In this document: in pieces, positions 27,823 through 36,925 of the stretch
Numbering within the stretch: position 1 is the stretch's first letter
How the letters are laid out: each line of letters begins with the position of its first letter
Assembly (NCBI RefSeq): GCF_963676735.1
Contig: NZ_OY781464.1
Span: 2,823,001 to 2,887,000, forward strand
DNA length: 64,000 nucleotides
Reading direction: 5' to 3'
Origin: an uncultured Draconibacterium sp.
GTDB lineage: Bacteria > Bacteroidota > Bacteroidia > Bacteroidales > Prolixibacteraceae
Translations under genes and position numbers: made by a program
Notes under the pieces: generated by a model
What the model was told of the DNA's origin: nothing
What the model saw: only the letters and a program-made list of their open reading frames with translations
Databases searched by the model: none

Positions 27823-29031
27823 TTATTTTTTCAAAAACAAGCGAATAAACTCATCCCCCTGCAGCGTTCCGTGCATTCCTTTACGGGTGTCGAACTCATC
27901 GTACACCTCAACTGTATCGGCTTGCAATCCGGGTCGATAAATGGTAAATGGTACCGCATCGCGGGTATGCGTTTTTAATTCACATGGCGTTGGATGATCG
28001 GGCAGAATGGCAATTGCAACGTTTTCCTCCATTTTTGCGGTTTCTTCAATAATATATTTCACCACACGCTGATCGAGGTATTCAATCGTTTTTGTTTTCA
28101 GCTCCACATCGCCCTCGTGTCCGGCTTCGTCGCTCGCCTCGATGTGCAGATACACAAAATCGTTTTCTTTTAAGGCCTCAACAGCAGCCTGCGCTTTTCC
28201 TTCGTAGTTGGTATCGTAAAGTCCGGTTGCACCTTCCACATGAATTACTTTCATTCCGGCATAAACTCCTATTCCATGAATGAGATCGACGGCAGAAATT
28301 ACGGCAGCGCTGGCAATTCCATACATTTCTTTTAGCGTTGGCATGGCGGGTTTGTAGCCCGGCGACCAGGGCCAGATGCTGTTACCCGGATCTTTTCCGG
28401 CCGCTTTTCGCTTCAGGTTTACCGGATGATTTTCAAGCAATTCCTGCGATTTTAGAATCAAATCGGTAATCAAATCAGCCGTTTCTTTGGCAGCCTCTGT
28501 TTTTGTTTGAGGCAGGCACGAGGCAAAAGATGTTCCGGGCACATCGTGCGGAGGAGTACAGGCAAAATCCTTCACCCCCTGTTTTATTACTAAAAGATGC
28601 CGGTACGAAACACCCGGATAGAATTTTACTTTATCGTTCCCCAGTTTTTCATCGAGAAACTCTATGAGTTCGGCAGCCTCGTCGTTGGAGATATGCCCTG
28701 CCGAGTGATTTTTAATTTTTTCATCTTCAATACAAATGAGGTTACAGCGTAAACCCAAATCGCCGGGTTGTAATTCAACGCCCATACTTGCCGCCTCCAA
28801 TACGCCCCGTCCTTCAAAAACCTTTTCAACATCGTAACCCAAAACGGCCATGTTTGCAATTTCGCTTCCCGGATGCATCGACTCGGGTACTGTTTTTAAC
28901 AAACCCGACTGGCCATTTTTTGCCAACCAGTCGATATGTGGTTTATTGGCCATTTGCAGCGGAGTTTTACCGCCGTATGCTGCGATTGGCTCGTCGGACA
29001 TACCGTCGCCAAGAATTATTATGTGTTTCAT
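27823..29031 (-). CDS. apgM-like phosphoglycerate mutase family protein, probable homoserine kinase
   Basis: This 402-aa protein of the alkaline-phosphatase superfamily starts MKHIIILGDGMSDEPI, with metal-site residues in the first GDGMSD and in the C-terminal HIEASDEAGHEGD and ILPDHPTP. It is of the archaeal cofactor-independent phosphoglycerate mutase type. It lies between thrA and thrC, exactly where thrB would be, and no GHMP homoserine kinase is in the operon. Relatives in such operons are thought to act as homoserine kinases, and that is the best reading here. The ATG at 29031 gives the correct N-terminus. Confidence 0.85.
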   Translation of the reverse strand: MKHIIILGDGMSDEPIAAYGGKTPLQMANKPHIDWLAKNGQSGLLKTVPESMHPGSEIANMAVLGYDVEKVFEGRGVLEAASMGVELQPGDLGLRCNLICIEDEKIKNHSAGHISNDEAAELIEFLDEKLGNDKVKFYPGVSYRHLLVIKQGVKDFACTPPHDVPGTSFASCLPQTKTEAAKETADLITDLILKSQELLENHPVNLKRKAAGKDPGNSIWPWSPGYKPAMPTLKEMYGIASAAVISAVDLIHGIGVYAGMKVIHVEGATGLYDTNYEGKAQAAVEALKENDFVYLHIEASDEAGHEGDVELKTKTIEYLDQRVVKYIIEETAKMEENVAIAILPDHPTPCELKTHTRDAVPFTIYRPGLQADTVEVYDEFDTRKGMHGTLQGDEFIRLFLKK

Positions 29032-29140
29032 TTTGTTCAGAAAATAGTAGAAGCTCCACTCCATGATGAGAGCCATTGGAAAATGGTCTTCAATGTTTTT
29101 TATTCGTATTTATATGAATGCTTTTAACAGCATTTTTGTT

Positions 29141-31561
29141 CTATATATTCGACACTTTAATTAAATCGGCAAAAACCCCGGCGGCAGTTACTGAAGCCCC
29201 TGCCCCATAGCCTTTAATCAGCATCGGAAATTCGTGGTAACGCTCGGTGGTATACATCACCAGGTTATTGCTTCCTTCCAAATCATAAAACGGATGTGTT
29301 GCATCCACTTCCTGCAAACCGGCTTCTGCCTTCCCATTTTCGAAGCGGGCAACAAAACGCCATTTTTTATTTTCAGCTTCCAGTCTTTTTCGTTCTGTTT
29401 CAAATTTTTCATCCAAATTCGAAACACCGGCCCAAAATTCATCGATGCTTCCTGCAAATAACTCTTCCGGAACAAATCGGTTAATGGCAATGTCATCCAT
29501 TTCAATTCGGTAACCTGATTCCCTGGCCAGTATCAGAATTTTACGGGCCACATCAACGCCGCTCAAATCAACACGGGGATCGGGTTCTGAGTAACCTTCT
29601 TCCTTCGCCATTTGTATGGTTTTACTCAACGGAATAGTTTCCGAAATGGTATTGAAAATATAGTTAAGCGTGCCTGAAAGAACGGCTTCAATCCGTAATA
29701 CCTTGTCGCCCGAATTAACCAGATCGTTCAAGGTATTGATAATGGGTAAACCGGCCCCCACGTTGGTTTCAAACAGGAACTTCACGCCTTTCTTTTTCGC
29801 TATTTTTTTAAGCTCGGCATAATTGTCGAATTCCGACGATGCGGCAACTTTATTAGCTGTTACAATTGAGATATTCGAACTTAGCACATCTTTATAAAGG
29901 GCTGCCACAGCATCCGAAGCGGTGCAATCAACAAAAACCGAATTGTAAATATTCATTTTCTTAATCTCTTCAACAAAGCCTTGAAGTGACGATTCCTGCT
30001 CTGACGCATCGAGTTGAGCTTTAAAAGTTTCAATATCAATTCCATCACGATCAAACAGCATTTTCTTAGAATTAGCTATCCCCGTTAGCTTTAAGCGCAA
30101 ATGTTTCTCCTTTAGAAGTCGTTGTTGTTGCTGCTTTACCTGGTCGAGCAAATTTCCGCCCACAGTACCAATTCCCATTAAAAAGATATTCAACTCCACA
30201 TTCTCCGACAGGAAGAACGATTCGTGTACCACATTCAGCGTTTTTCGTAAGTCATCGTTTTTAACTACCCACGAAATATTTAACTCCGAAGCTCCCTGGG
30301 CAATAGCAATAATATTTACACCACTTTTGCCCATGGTAGAAAAAAGCTTGCCGGCAATACCTGTGGTATGTTTCATATTTTCGCCAACAATAGCCACTAC
30401 CGAAACTCCTTTTTCCAGTTCTATTTTATTGACCTGGCCACCAACTATTTCTTTTTCAAATTCTTCACGAATAGCAGCTTCTGCCAAATCGAGGGCCTTT
30501 TCTTCAATGGCCACGCTTATGGAGTTTTCTGAGGAAGCTTGCGAAATAAGGATAACATTGACATTTACTTTTGCCAATGCTGTAAACAACCGCATGGAAA
30601 TTCCGGTTACTCCAACCATACCAATACCCTGAAGCGTTACAAGGGTTATTCCCGAGATAGACGAAATACCTTTAATGGGACGATCAAAACCATTTTTAAC
30701 CCCTTTTACGATTTTGGTTCCCGGATTTTCAGGATCAAAAGTGTTTTTAATTTGAATTGGAATTCCTTTTTGATAAACGGGAAGAATAGTAGGCGGGTAA
30801 ATAACTTTGGCACCAAAATGCGAGAGCTCCATAGCTTCAGAATAAGTAAGCTCCGGAATAGTGTATGCTTTTCGAATTACCCGGGGATCGGCGGTCATAA
30901 AACCATTTACATCTGTCCATATTTCCAGTATTTCCACATCAAGCGCTGCAGCAATAATTGCCGCAGTAAAATCGGAACCTCCACGCCCAAGTGTTGTAAA
31001 CTCACCTTTACTGTTTTTCGAGATAAAACCAGGAACAATGGTAACTCCTGAATGGTTTGCAAAGGCTGCCTGTATTAAACCATTGGTAACCTTAAAATCA
31101 ACTGTAGCTTTTCCGAAATTACTATCGGTTTGTATAAAGGCCGATGAATCTTTACGCTGACAGCCAATATATTCGGCAACAATGTGCGAAGAAATCCGTT
31201 CGCCCAAACCTACAATCCGATCAAGTGTTTTAGCTGTTAACTCGCCAACAAGTGTAATACCGGTAAGCAGTTTTTCCAGTTCATCAAGCAGTTCCTCAAC
31301 AATGTATTTTATCGATCCTGAACCATTAAAAAGCTCGGTCAGTGTTTCTTCGTGTTTTTGTTTTATTTCCGTAAGTTCCGTATGAAAGTTTCCTGTACCA
31401 GAGGCAGCATTATGCGCTGCCGTAAGAATTTTATCGGTTACACCACCAAGGGCAGATACTACTACAATTACATCATCATTCTGGTTAAGTACAATGTCTT
31501 TTACACGTTTAATGTTTGCGGCCGAACCTACGGATGTTCCGCCAAACTTTAACACTTTCAT
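29141..31561 (-). CDS. thrA: Bifunctional aspartokinase / homoserine dehydrogenase
   Basis: This 806-aa enzyme carries out the first and third steps from aspartate to threonine. The N-terminal aspartokinase (MKVLKFGGTSVGSAANIKR; FTTLGRGGSDFTAAI) spans ~1-290. Two ACT regulatory domains follow (TLQGIGMVGVTGISMR; VSVVAIVGENMKHTTG), then the homoserine dehydrogenase from about residue 465 (FLMGIGTVGGNLLDQ) with LSGTLNYIFN and EPDPRVDLSGVDVARK. The ACT domains imply feedback control by threonine (family knowledge). It is the first gene of the threonine operon and is insulated from recA by a terminator. Confidence 0.97.
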   Translation of the reverse strand: MKVLKFGGTSVGSAANIKRVKDIVLNQNDDVIVVVSALGGVTDKILTAAHNAASGTGNFHTELTEIKQKHEETLTELFNGSGSIKYIVEELLDELEKLLTGITLVGELTAKTLDRIVGLGERISSHIVAEYIGCQRKDSSAFIQTDSNFGKATVDFKVTNGLIQAAFANHSGVTIVPGFISKNSKGEFTTLGRGGSDFTAAIIAAALDVEILEIWTDVNGFMTADPRVIRKAYTIPELTYSEAMELSHFGAKVIYPPTILPVYQKGIPIQIKNTFDPENPGTKIVKGVKNGFDRPIKGISSISGITLVTLQGIGMVGVTGISMRLFTALAKVNVNVILISQASSENSISVAIEEKALDLAEAAIREEFEKEIVGGQVNKIELEKGVSVVAIVGENMKHTTGIAGKLFSTMGKSGVNIIAIAQGASELNISWVVKNDDLRKTLNVVHESFFLSENVELNIFLMGIGTVGGNLLDQVKQQQQRLLKEKHLRLKLTGIANSKKMLFDRDGIDIETFKAQLDASEQESSLQGFVEEIKKMNIYNSVFVDCTASDAVAALYKDVLSSNISIVTANKVAASSEFDNYAELKKIAKKKGVKFLFETNVGAGLPIINTLNDLVNSGDKVLRIEAVLSGTLNYIFNTISETIPLSKTIQMAKEEGYSEPDPRVDLSGVDVARKILILARESGYRIEMDDIAINRFVPEELFAGSIDEFWAGVSNLDEKFETERKRLEAENKKWRFVARFENGKAEAGLQEVDATHPFYDLEGSNNLVMYTTERYHEFPMLIKGYGAGASVTAAGVFADLIKVSNI

Positions 31562-31620
31562 ACAAGTTAATTTATCAATTTATATTTGAAATGCTTACGG
31601 TAATACCATAAGCTGTCTTA

Positions 31621-31660
31621 TAAAAAAACCGGATGAATCGACAGAATCAATTCACCCGGT
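31621..31660 (-). terminator. recA terminator
   Basis: ACCGG/TGAAT at 31628-31638 pairs with ATTCA/CCGGT at 31650-31660 around one mismatch. On the minus strand a T7 run follows, 25 bases beyond the recA stop, separating recA from thrA. Confidence 0.8.
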
Positions 31661-31684
31661 ATATTCTGTCTATATCAGTTTCTT

Positions 31685-32710
31685 TTATTCTGTGGTTGTG
31701 GTTCCGGTAATTGCCTCAATAATTTTCGTTTCCAATTCCTGAGCAAGCTCCGGATTGTCAACAATCAAATTACGCACTGTTTCGCGTCCCTGCCCTAGTT
31801 TTGTATCGCCATAGCTAAACCACGACCCACTTTTTTTAATAATGTTATATTGCACACCCAAATCGATTATTTCGCCTGACTTGGAAATTCCTTCGCCATA
31901 CATAATATCAAATTCGGCTTTACGAAAAGGAGGGGCTACTTTATTTTTCACCACCTTAACGCGCACGTGGTTACCGTTAACTTCATCACCATCTTTAATC
32001 TGGCCAATTCGACGAATATCCAAACGTACTGATGAATAGAACTTTAGCGCATTACCACCTGTTGTTGTTTCCGGGTTACCGAACATTACGCCAATTTTTT
32101 CGCGTAACTGGTTAATAAATATGCAACATGTTTTTGTTTTGTTGATATTGGCGGTAAGTTTACGTAATGCCTGCGACATTAAGCGCGCCTGCAAGCCCAT
32201 TTTTGAATCACCCATTTCGCCTTCAAGTTCGGCTTTAGGCGTAAGTGCAGCAACCGAGTCGATAACCACAATATCCAGAGCTCCTGAACGAATCAGGTTA
32301 TCAGCAATTTCCAGAGCTTGCTCACCATTATCGGGCTGCGAAATTAACAACTCTTCAATATCAACACCCAGTTTACGGGCATAATACGGATCGAAGGCAT
32401 GCTCGGCATCAATTATTGCGGCAATACCACCGGCTTTCTGTGCCTCGGCAACCGCATGTATTGCCAGGGTTGTTTTTCCGGATGATTCAGGGCCGTAAAT
32501 TTCAACAATCCGGCCTTTTGGGAAACCGCCAACTCCTAAAGCAACATCAAGAGCAATAGAGCCCGACGAAATGGCCGGAATATCTTCATCTGCCTGGTCG
32601 CCCATTCGCATAATAGAGCCTTTACCGTAGCTCTTTTCAATTTTATCCATGGTAAGCTGAAGTGCTTTCAGCTTTTCTTTGTTCATCTGACTTCTTTCTT
32701 CTTTAGTCAT
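31685..32710 (-). CDS. recA: Recombinase RecA
   Basis: RecA is the strand-exchange ATPase of recombination and the SOS response. The 341-aa protein has Walker A GPESSGKTT at residues 73-81, a Walker B-like LDIVVIDSVAAL, and loop 2 with FGNPETTTGGNALKFYSS. The N-terminal start is uncertain: the ATG at 32710 or an internal ATG (MNKEKLK, residue 9) would both work. prxQ lies 11 bases upstream, so the two are probably one transcript. Confidence 0.98.
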   Translation of the reverse strand: MTKEERSQMNKEKLKALQLTMDKIEKSYGKGSIMRMGDQADEDIPAISSGSIALDVALGVGGFPKGRIVEIYGPESSGKTTLAIHAVAEAQKAGGIAAIIDAEHAFDPYYARKLGVDIEELLISQPDNGEQALEIADNLIRSGALDIVVIDSVAALTPKAELEGEMGDSKMGLQARLMSQALRKLTANINKTKTCCIFINQLREKIGVMFGNPETTTGGNALKFYSSVRLDIRRIGQIKDGDEVNGNHVRVKVVKNKVAPPFRKAEFDIMYGEGISKSGEIIDLGVQYNIIKKSGSWFSYGDTKLGQGRETVRNLIVDNPELAQELETKIIEAITGTTTTE

Positions 32711-32721
32711 GTTTAGTTAGG

Positions 32722-33186
32722 TTAAAGATTTAAAGTTTCAATTATTTGGTTGGTGTGATCTTTTGTTTTTACTTTTTCAAAAATTTCAACAATTACGCCT
32801 TCTTCATCAATTACGAAGGTTTTACGCAAAACGCCCATGTATTCTTTGCCATACATTTTTTTAAGCCCCCAGGCTCCATACGCCTGTAAAATTTCTTTTT
32901 CGGTATCGGCAATCAGGTTAAACTTAAAGCCAAATTTTTCAATGAATTTCTGGTGCGATTTTTCACTATCGGGGCTAACGCCTACAACATCAAAACCCTT
33001 CTTTAACCAGGCGTAGTAATTGTCGTTTAAATTACACGATTCGGCGGTGCATCCCGGGGTATTATCTTTTGGATAGAAATACAGAATTAGCTTTTTTCCG
33101 GCAAAATCCTTCAGGGAAATCTTCTCTCCGTTTTGATTTACACCTTCAAATTCAGGCGCCTTATCTCCAACTTTTAAATTAGCCAT
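32722..33186 (-). CDS. Thioredoxin-dependent peroxiredoxin (Bcp/PrxQ type)
   Basis: This peroxiredoxin reduces peroxides using thioredoxin. The peroxidatic Cys is in NTPGCTAESCNLND, with a second Cys five residues later as in atypical two-Cys PrxQ. The ATG at 33186 (MANLKVGDKAPEF) gives the usual ~154 aa; the frame to 33204 adds six residues. It lies directly upstream of recA on the same strand, an oxidative-stress/repair pairing that may be only co-transcription. Confidence 0.94.
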   Translation of the reverse strand: MANLKVGDKAPEFEGVNQNGEKISLKDFAGKKLILYFYPKDNTPGCTAESCNLNDNYYAWLKKGFDVVGVSPDSEKSHQKFIEKFGFKFNLIADTEKEILQAYGAWGLKKMYGKEYMGVLRKTFVIDEEGVIVEIFEKVKTKDHTNQIIETLNL

Positions 33187-33338
33187 GTCCTCTAAATTAT
33201 TCAATTGTACAAATATAGTTTAATAAATGATAAATCTCAGTTACAATGTTCATCTTAGCCCCCACTTCAGTATAATTTAATCTCCAACAAAATACATTTT
33301 TTGTAAATTTACGTGCAGAAAAAACAACAGGTTTTACT

Positions 33339-34793
33339 ATGACATATACAAAGGCTATTGCACCAATAACAATATTGTTCATTTTTTTGTTTTCAGCTGG
33401 TTTTGTTTCAGCAATTAATCAGGAAAATCCGCTTGCGCAAGCCATAAGGTTATTTGATAACGGCAAGTTCGAAGAGGCCGAAATAATTCTAAAAAAATTA
33501 TTAGACCAAAAACCTGACCACCTGATGGTTAATTATTATTACGGCGCCTGCCGAACCGAAAATGGCCATTACGATACCAATGAAATTATTTATTTATTAA
33601 ACGGCAGCCTTGGCGAATCGCCACTAAAAACCGATTACTACATTGCGGTACAATACCATGCAAAAAACAGATGGGATGATGCGCTAAAATATTACAAGCT
33701 TTTTGGCAGCAAAGCCGATGCTGCAATACAAAATGAAGTTCAGCTGAAGGAAAAAATACAACTCTGTACAAACAAAATTAATCCTTTTGCTCCTGCCGAG
33801 GATCGCGAAGAGGAAACTGCAAGCGAAACAGACATACTCCCCACGGCAGTGCCACGCGAAACACAAGCCGAAAATTTTTCTCCGGTTATTGGAGAAAAGC
33901 TTGTTACCGGCGAATTACTGAGCCAGCCCGACTCTGTCGCTTTAAGCGATTCGATTAGCTCTGATTCATTGTTAACAGCTGATTTAAATACAAACAGTGT
34001 TGCTCCTACCTTAGAAACCGGCATAATACTACCGGCAAAATTGGCTGAACCCATTAATTTTGTAGTAAACACTGAAATTACTTATCCCGACACAACGTTT
34101 TTTAAAACACCAAAAGGATTAAAAGTATATCTTGAAGGACAAGAAAAACAAAAGCACCTGGAACAAACTATAAACGAAACGGATGAGCTTCGCAAAAAAT
34201 ACGGGGCGAGTAACTCGTACAGCGAAAAACAATTATTGGGAAAACAGATTCTTGATGCCGAAACTACTATTTACCAGTTACGCGAAGAAACAGCTGCATT
34301 GTTACTTGAAGCCCAGCAAGAGGAAAACTCGTACTGGCAAAATGCCACAAGCGACGAAAAACATTCTTTCAGAATGGAGGTTAATGATTTTTATGAACTT
34401 TTCGAGCAACAAAAGTCTTCTGCAAAACCAGACACCGTGCTGCTTATAAGCCCGTCAGTTCTTCCTGCAGAAGCTGTTATTCCGACTGAAAACAATACAG
34501 AAAACAGCAGTGATCTTATCTACAAAATTCAGTTAGGTGCTTATAGTCGCGGATTACCTGCCTACGTGAAACGATTATTCGACAAGTTATCTTATATTCG
34601 TAAAATAGAGCATTACACCGACGAAAAAGGCATTGTTGTATATACCACCGGAAACCTTAGCAATTATGACGATGCCTTAAAAATGCAAGAGCAGGTGCGA
34701 CAAGAAGGTGTAGAAGATGCCTTTGTAGTACCTTATTTTAACGGAAAAAGAATAACTTTGAGTGAAGCAAAAGAAATTGAGAACGACAAATGA
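33339..34793 (+). CDS. Exported TPR and SPOR domain protein
   Basis: This 484-aa protein has a signal peptide or anchor (ITILFIFLFSAGFVSA) and TPR-like helices near residues 30-140 (NGKFEEAEIILKKLLDQKPDHLMVNYYYGAC). A long acidic, Ser/Thr-rich linker and a coiled stretch follow. It ends in a SPOR domain (IYKIQLGAYSRGLPAYVKRLF ... DDALKMQEQVRQEGVEDAFVV). SPOR domains bind denuded peptidoglycan at division sites (family knowledge), so it probably acts in the envelope. Its stop overlaps the clpS ATG by four bases. Confidence 0.85.
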   Translation: MTYTKAIAPITILFIFLFSAGFVSAINQENPLAQAIRLFDNGKFEEAEIILKKLLDQKPDHLMVNYYYGACRTENGHYDTNEIIYLLNGSLGESPLKTDYYIAVQYHAKNRWDDALKYYKLFGSKADAAIQNEVQLKEKIQLCTNKINPFAPAEDREEETASETDILPTAVPRETQAENFSPVIGEKLVTGELLSQPDSVALSDSISSDSLLTADLNTNSVAPTLETGIILPAKLAEPINFVVNTEITYPDTTFFKTPKGLKVYLEGQEKQKHLEQTINETDELRKKYGASNSYSEKQLLGKQILDAETTIYQLREETAALLLEAQQEENSYWQNATSDEKHSFRMEVNDFYELFEQQKSSAKPDTVLLISPSVLPAEAVIPTENNTENSSDLIYKIQLGAYSRGLPAYVKRLFDKLSYIRKIEHYTDEKGIVVYTTGNLSNYDDALKMQEQVRQEGVEDAFVVPYFNGKRITLSEAKEIENDK

Positions 34794-35068
34794 CACAGAA
34801 AGAGACAAAAAAAATTCCGAGGGGGGATTTCAGAGAAGAAGTTGTTGAAGAGAATTTCCTGACATTGCATAACGATGATGTGCATACCTTTGACTATGTT
34901 ATTGATGCTTTAATCGCCATTTGCGACCACGGTTACGAACAGGCCACGCAATGTACCTTTCTTGTTCATTACAAGGGAAAATGCGATGTAAAAAAAGGTT
35001 CGTTTGAAGCACTAAAACCAATGAAAGACGCACTGATTGAACGCAAATTAAACGCAACCATAGATTAA
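34790..35068 (+). CDS. clpS: ClpS adaptor for the Clp protease
   Basis: This 92-aa protein has the ClpS core: LHNDDVHTFDYVIDALIAICDHGYEQATQCTFLVHYKGKCDVKKG. The N-degron pocket residues are the NDD near the start and the His of DVHTFD. The long N-terminal tail reaches into ClpA/ClpC. Its ATG overlaps the stop of the SPOR gene (ATGA), so it is translationally coupled. It is placed here with nfeD and floA, which suggests envelope proteostasis (inference). Confidence 0.93.
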   Translation: MTQKETKKIPRGDFREEVVEENFLTLHNDDVHTFDYVIDALIAICDHGYEQATQCTFLVHYKGKCDVKKGSFEALKPMKDALIERKLNATID

Positions 35069-35072
35069 TGAT

Positions 35073-35543
35073 ATGAGCATTCTTGCCATTATTTTACTTA
35101 TTCTGTTAGGGCTGGTACTGCTCCTCATCGAATTTGCAGTAATACCCGGAGTGACAATTGCCGGAATAGGAGGATTTTTATTGCTGGGAGGAGCTGTTTA
35201 CGTAGCATTTGCAGAATACGGAACGCTTCCGGGATTTATCACGCTGGCCCTTGTACTAATTCTGGCACCGGCGCTGGTTTATTACTTTTTCAAATCGCGC
35301 ACCGGAAAGAAGATGATTTTGGAAAAAAATATTTCTGGAAAAGTAGATCTTATTAACCGCGAAAAGGTTTTTGTTGGAGATACCGGTAAAGCTGTTGGCA
35401 GATTGGCACCTATGGGCAAGGTAAAAGTTAATGGAGAAACCATTGAAGCACAATCAACAGGAGCATTTATCGACCACAACACCGAAATAAAAGTTTTAAA
35501 AATAGAATCGAATAAAATTATTGTTGAACCTTTAAATAAATAA
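35073..35543 (+). CDS. Short NfeD-family membrane protein
   Basis: This 156-aa protein has two to three membrane segments (ILLILLGLVLLLIEFAVIPGVTIAGIGGFLLL) followed by an OB-fold NfeD domain (GKAVGRLAPMGKVKVNGETIEAQSTGAFID). This short form (NfeD1b) is the partner normally encoded next to a flotillin, and floA follows after three bases. The longer protease-bearing NfeD is encoded at 6.7-8.1 kb. Confidence 0.9.
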   Translation: MSILAIILLILLGLVLLLIEFAVIPGVTIAGIGGFLLLGGAVYVAFAEYGTLPGFITLALVLILAPALVYYFFKSRTGKKMILEKNISGKVDLINREKVFVGDTGKAVGRLAPMGKVKVNGETIEAQSTGAFIDHNTEIKVLKIESNKIIVEPLNK

Positions 35544-35546
35544 AAA

Positions 35547-36530
35547 ATGGTAGAAGCAGCAGGCACCTGGGGATTAATTGTTGGATCAATTGTATTACTA
35601 TTTATTATCCTTTATTTTATCCCTATCGGATTATGGTTTTCGGCCCTGGTATCGGGAGTTCGGATCTCGCTTATTCAGCTCTTTTTAATGCGTTTCAGAA
35701 AAGTACCTCCGGGTATTATTGTTCGGGCTTTAATTGAAGGAACCAAAGCTGATGTTCCCTTAAGTCGTGACGCACTGGAAGCGCACTATCTTGCCGGAGG
35801 ACACGTTGCCAACGTTGTACATGCTCTTGTTTCGGCATCAAAAGCCAATATTGAACTGCCATTTAATATGGCAACGGCAATCGACCTTGCCGGTCGCGAT
35901 GTTTTTGAGGCTGTGCAAATGTCGGTAAACCCGAAAGTAATTAACACACCGCCGGTAACTGCAGTAGCCAAAGATGGTATTCAGCTAATTGCCAAGGCGC
36001 GGGTTACCGTAAGAGCAAGCATTAAACAACTGGTTGGAGGTGCCGGCGAAGAAACGGTTCTCGCCCGTGTAGGTGAAGGAATTGTATCTTCAATAGGATC
36101 ATCGCACTCGCACAAAGCCGTGTTGGAAAATCCCGATTTTATTTCGCGGGTAGTTTTAGAAAAAGGGCTTGACGCAGGAACAGCATTTGAAATTCTCTCA
36201 ATTGATATCGCTGATATCGACATTGGCAAAAACATTGGGGCAGTACTTCAGATCGATCAGGCTGAAGCAGATAAGAACATTGCCCAGGCAAAAGCAGAAG
36301 AACGCCGTGCGATGGCCATTGCGCTGGAGCAGGAAATGATTGCGAAGGCACAGGAAGCCCGAGCCAAAGTTATTGAAGCTGAAGTGCAGGTACCACTTGC
36401 TATTTCAGAAGCTTTTAGAACCGGCAACCTGGGCGTAATGGATTACATGAAATACAAAAACATTATGGCTGACACTTCCATGCGAGAATCGATTGCTGAT
36501 GAGGATAGTAAAGGTAAAGAAACCGAATAG
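35547..36530 (+). CDS. floA: Flotillin-like protein FloA
   Basis: This 327-aa protein has one N-terminal membrane hairpin (LIVGSIVLLFIILYFIPIGLWFSALVSG) and a PHB/SPFH domain (IRVALIEG-like IVRALIEGTKADVPLSRD). A long Ala/Glu-rich coiled coil follows (QAEADKNIAQAKAEERRAMAIALEQEMIAKAQEARAKVIEAE). FloA forms membrane microdomains that host signalling and secretion proteins (family knowledge). It closes SPOR-clpS-nfeD-floA and is followed by a strong terminator, after which the small-RNA array begins. Confidence 0.94.
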   Translation: MVEAAGTWGLIVGSIVLLFIILYFIPIGLWFSALVSGVRISLIQLFLMRFRKVPPGIIVRALIEGTKADVPLSRDALEAHYLAGGHVANVVHALVSASKANIELPFNMATAIDLAGRDVFEAVQMSVNPKVINTPPVTAVAKDGIQLIAKARVTVRASIKQLVGGAGEETVLARVGEGIVSSIGSSHSHKAVLENPDFISRVVLEKGLDAGTAFEILSIDIADIDIGKNIGAVLQIDQAEADKNIAQAKAEERRAMAIALEQEMIAKAQEARAKVIEAEVQVPLAISEAFRTGNLGVMDYMKYKNIMADTSMRESIADEDSKGKETE

Positions 36531-36553
36531 AGAAGCTTAACGTACAATCTACT

Positions 36554-36588
36554 AAAAGCCTGTTATCAAAAGTAACAGGCTTTTTTTT
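36554..36588 (+). terminator. Terminator of the clpS-nfeD-floA operon
   Basis: AAAAGCCTGTTA (36554-36565) pairs perfectly with TAACAGGCTTTT (36573-36584), followed by a T8 run. It isolates the upstream operon from the small-RNA array. Confidence 0.9.
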
Positions 36589-36641
36589 GCCAGAATCTGG
36601 TTTGTTAAGACTATCTTAAAACATGCTACAAAACATACCTT

Positions 36642-36686
36642 TTAACATTAGATTAACGCCCAAAATCAAAAACCACCCTATCTTCG
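36642..36686 (+). promoter_or_regulatory. Promoter of small-RNA copy 1
   Basis: TTAAC at 36642-36646 and 36653-36657 (11 bp apart), then 21 bases, then TATCTTCG at 36679-36686. Confidence 0.6.
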
Positions 36687-36690
36687 CAGC

Positions 36691-36775
36691 ATAAGTTTTA
36701 GTTCATAAGTTTAGGTTTGATTAGTTTTATTGGTTTAGTTAGTGAAAAGGATGGGTGTTGACCCGTCCTTTTTTT
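36691..36775 (+). ncRNA. Candidate small RNA, copy 1
   Basis: The predicted transcript is about 80-85 nt. It begins ATAAGTTTTAG, then a near-repeat ATAAGTTTAGG, then a 50-base stretch without cytosine. Five TTAG motifs are present at core positions 8, 21, 31, 45 and 49. The 3' end is a terminator: AAGGATGGGT-GTTG-ACCCGTCCTT then T7, fully paired with one G-T wobble. No start codon/ORF fits. Its upstream region is the most diverged of copies 1-4 and its -7 box is imperfect (TATCTTCG), so it may be the weakest or oldest copy. Confidence 0.8.
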
Positions 36776-36876
36776 ATTCCCGCCAATTGAAACATCTGCC
36801 CCATTCATATCAGAAAACCCAACCATAGATTTCATCAATCACAGATCGATTATTTATATGTTATAAAACACATTTT

Positions 36877-36921
36877 TTAACATTCGGTTAACCTCTTTTC
36901 CAAAATTACAGCCTATATTTG
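36877..36921 (+). promoter_or_regulatory. Promoter of small-RNA copy 2
   Basis: TTAAC at 36877-36881 and 36888-36892, a 21-base spacer, then TATATTTG at 36914-36921. The second TTAAC sits in a GGTTAACC palindrome. Confidence 0.7.
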
Positions 36922-36925
36922 TGTC

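Noticed and set aside
30539..31051. 170-codon plus-strand ORF opposite thrA
   Set aside because: It is a shadow of the conserved aspartokinase frame, with no recognisable domain.
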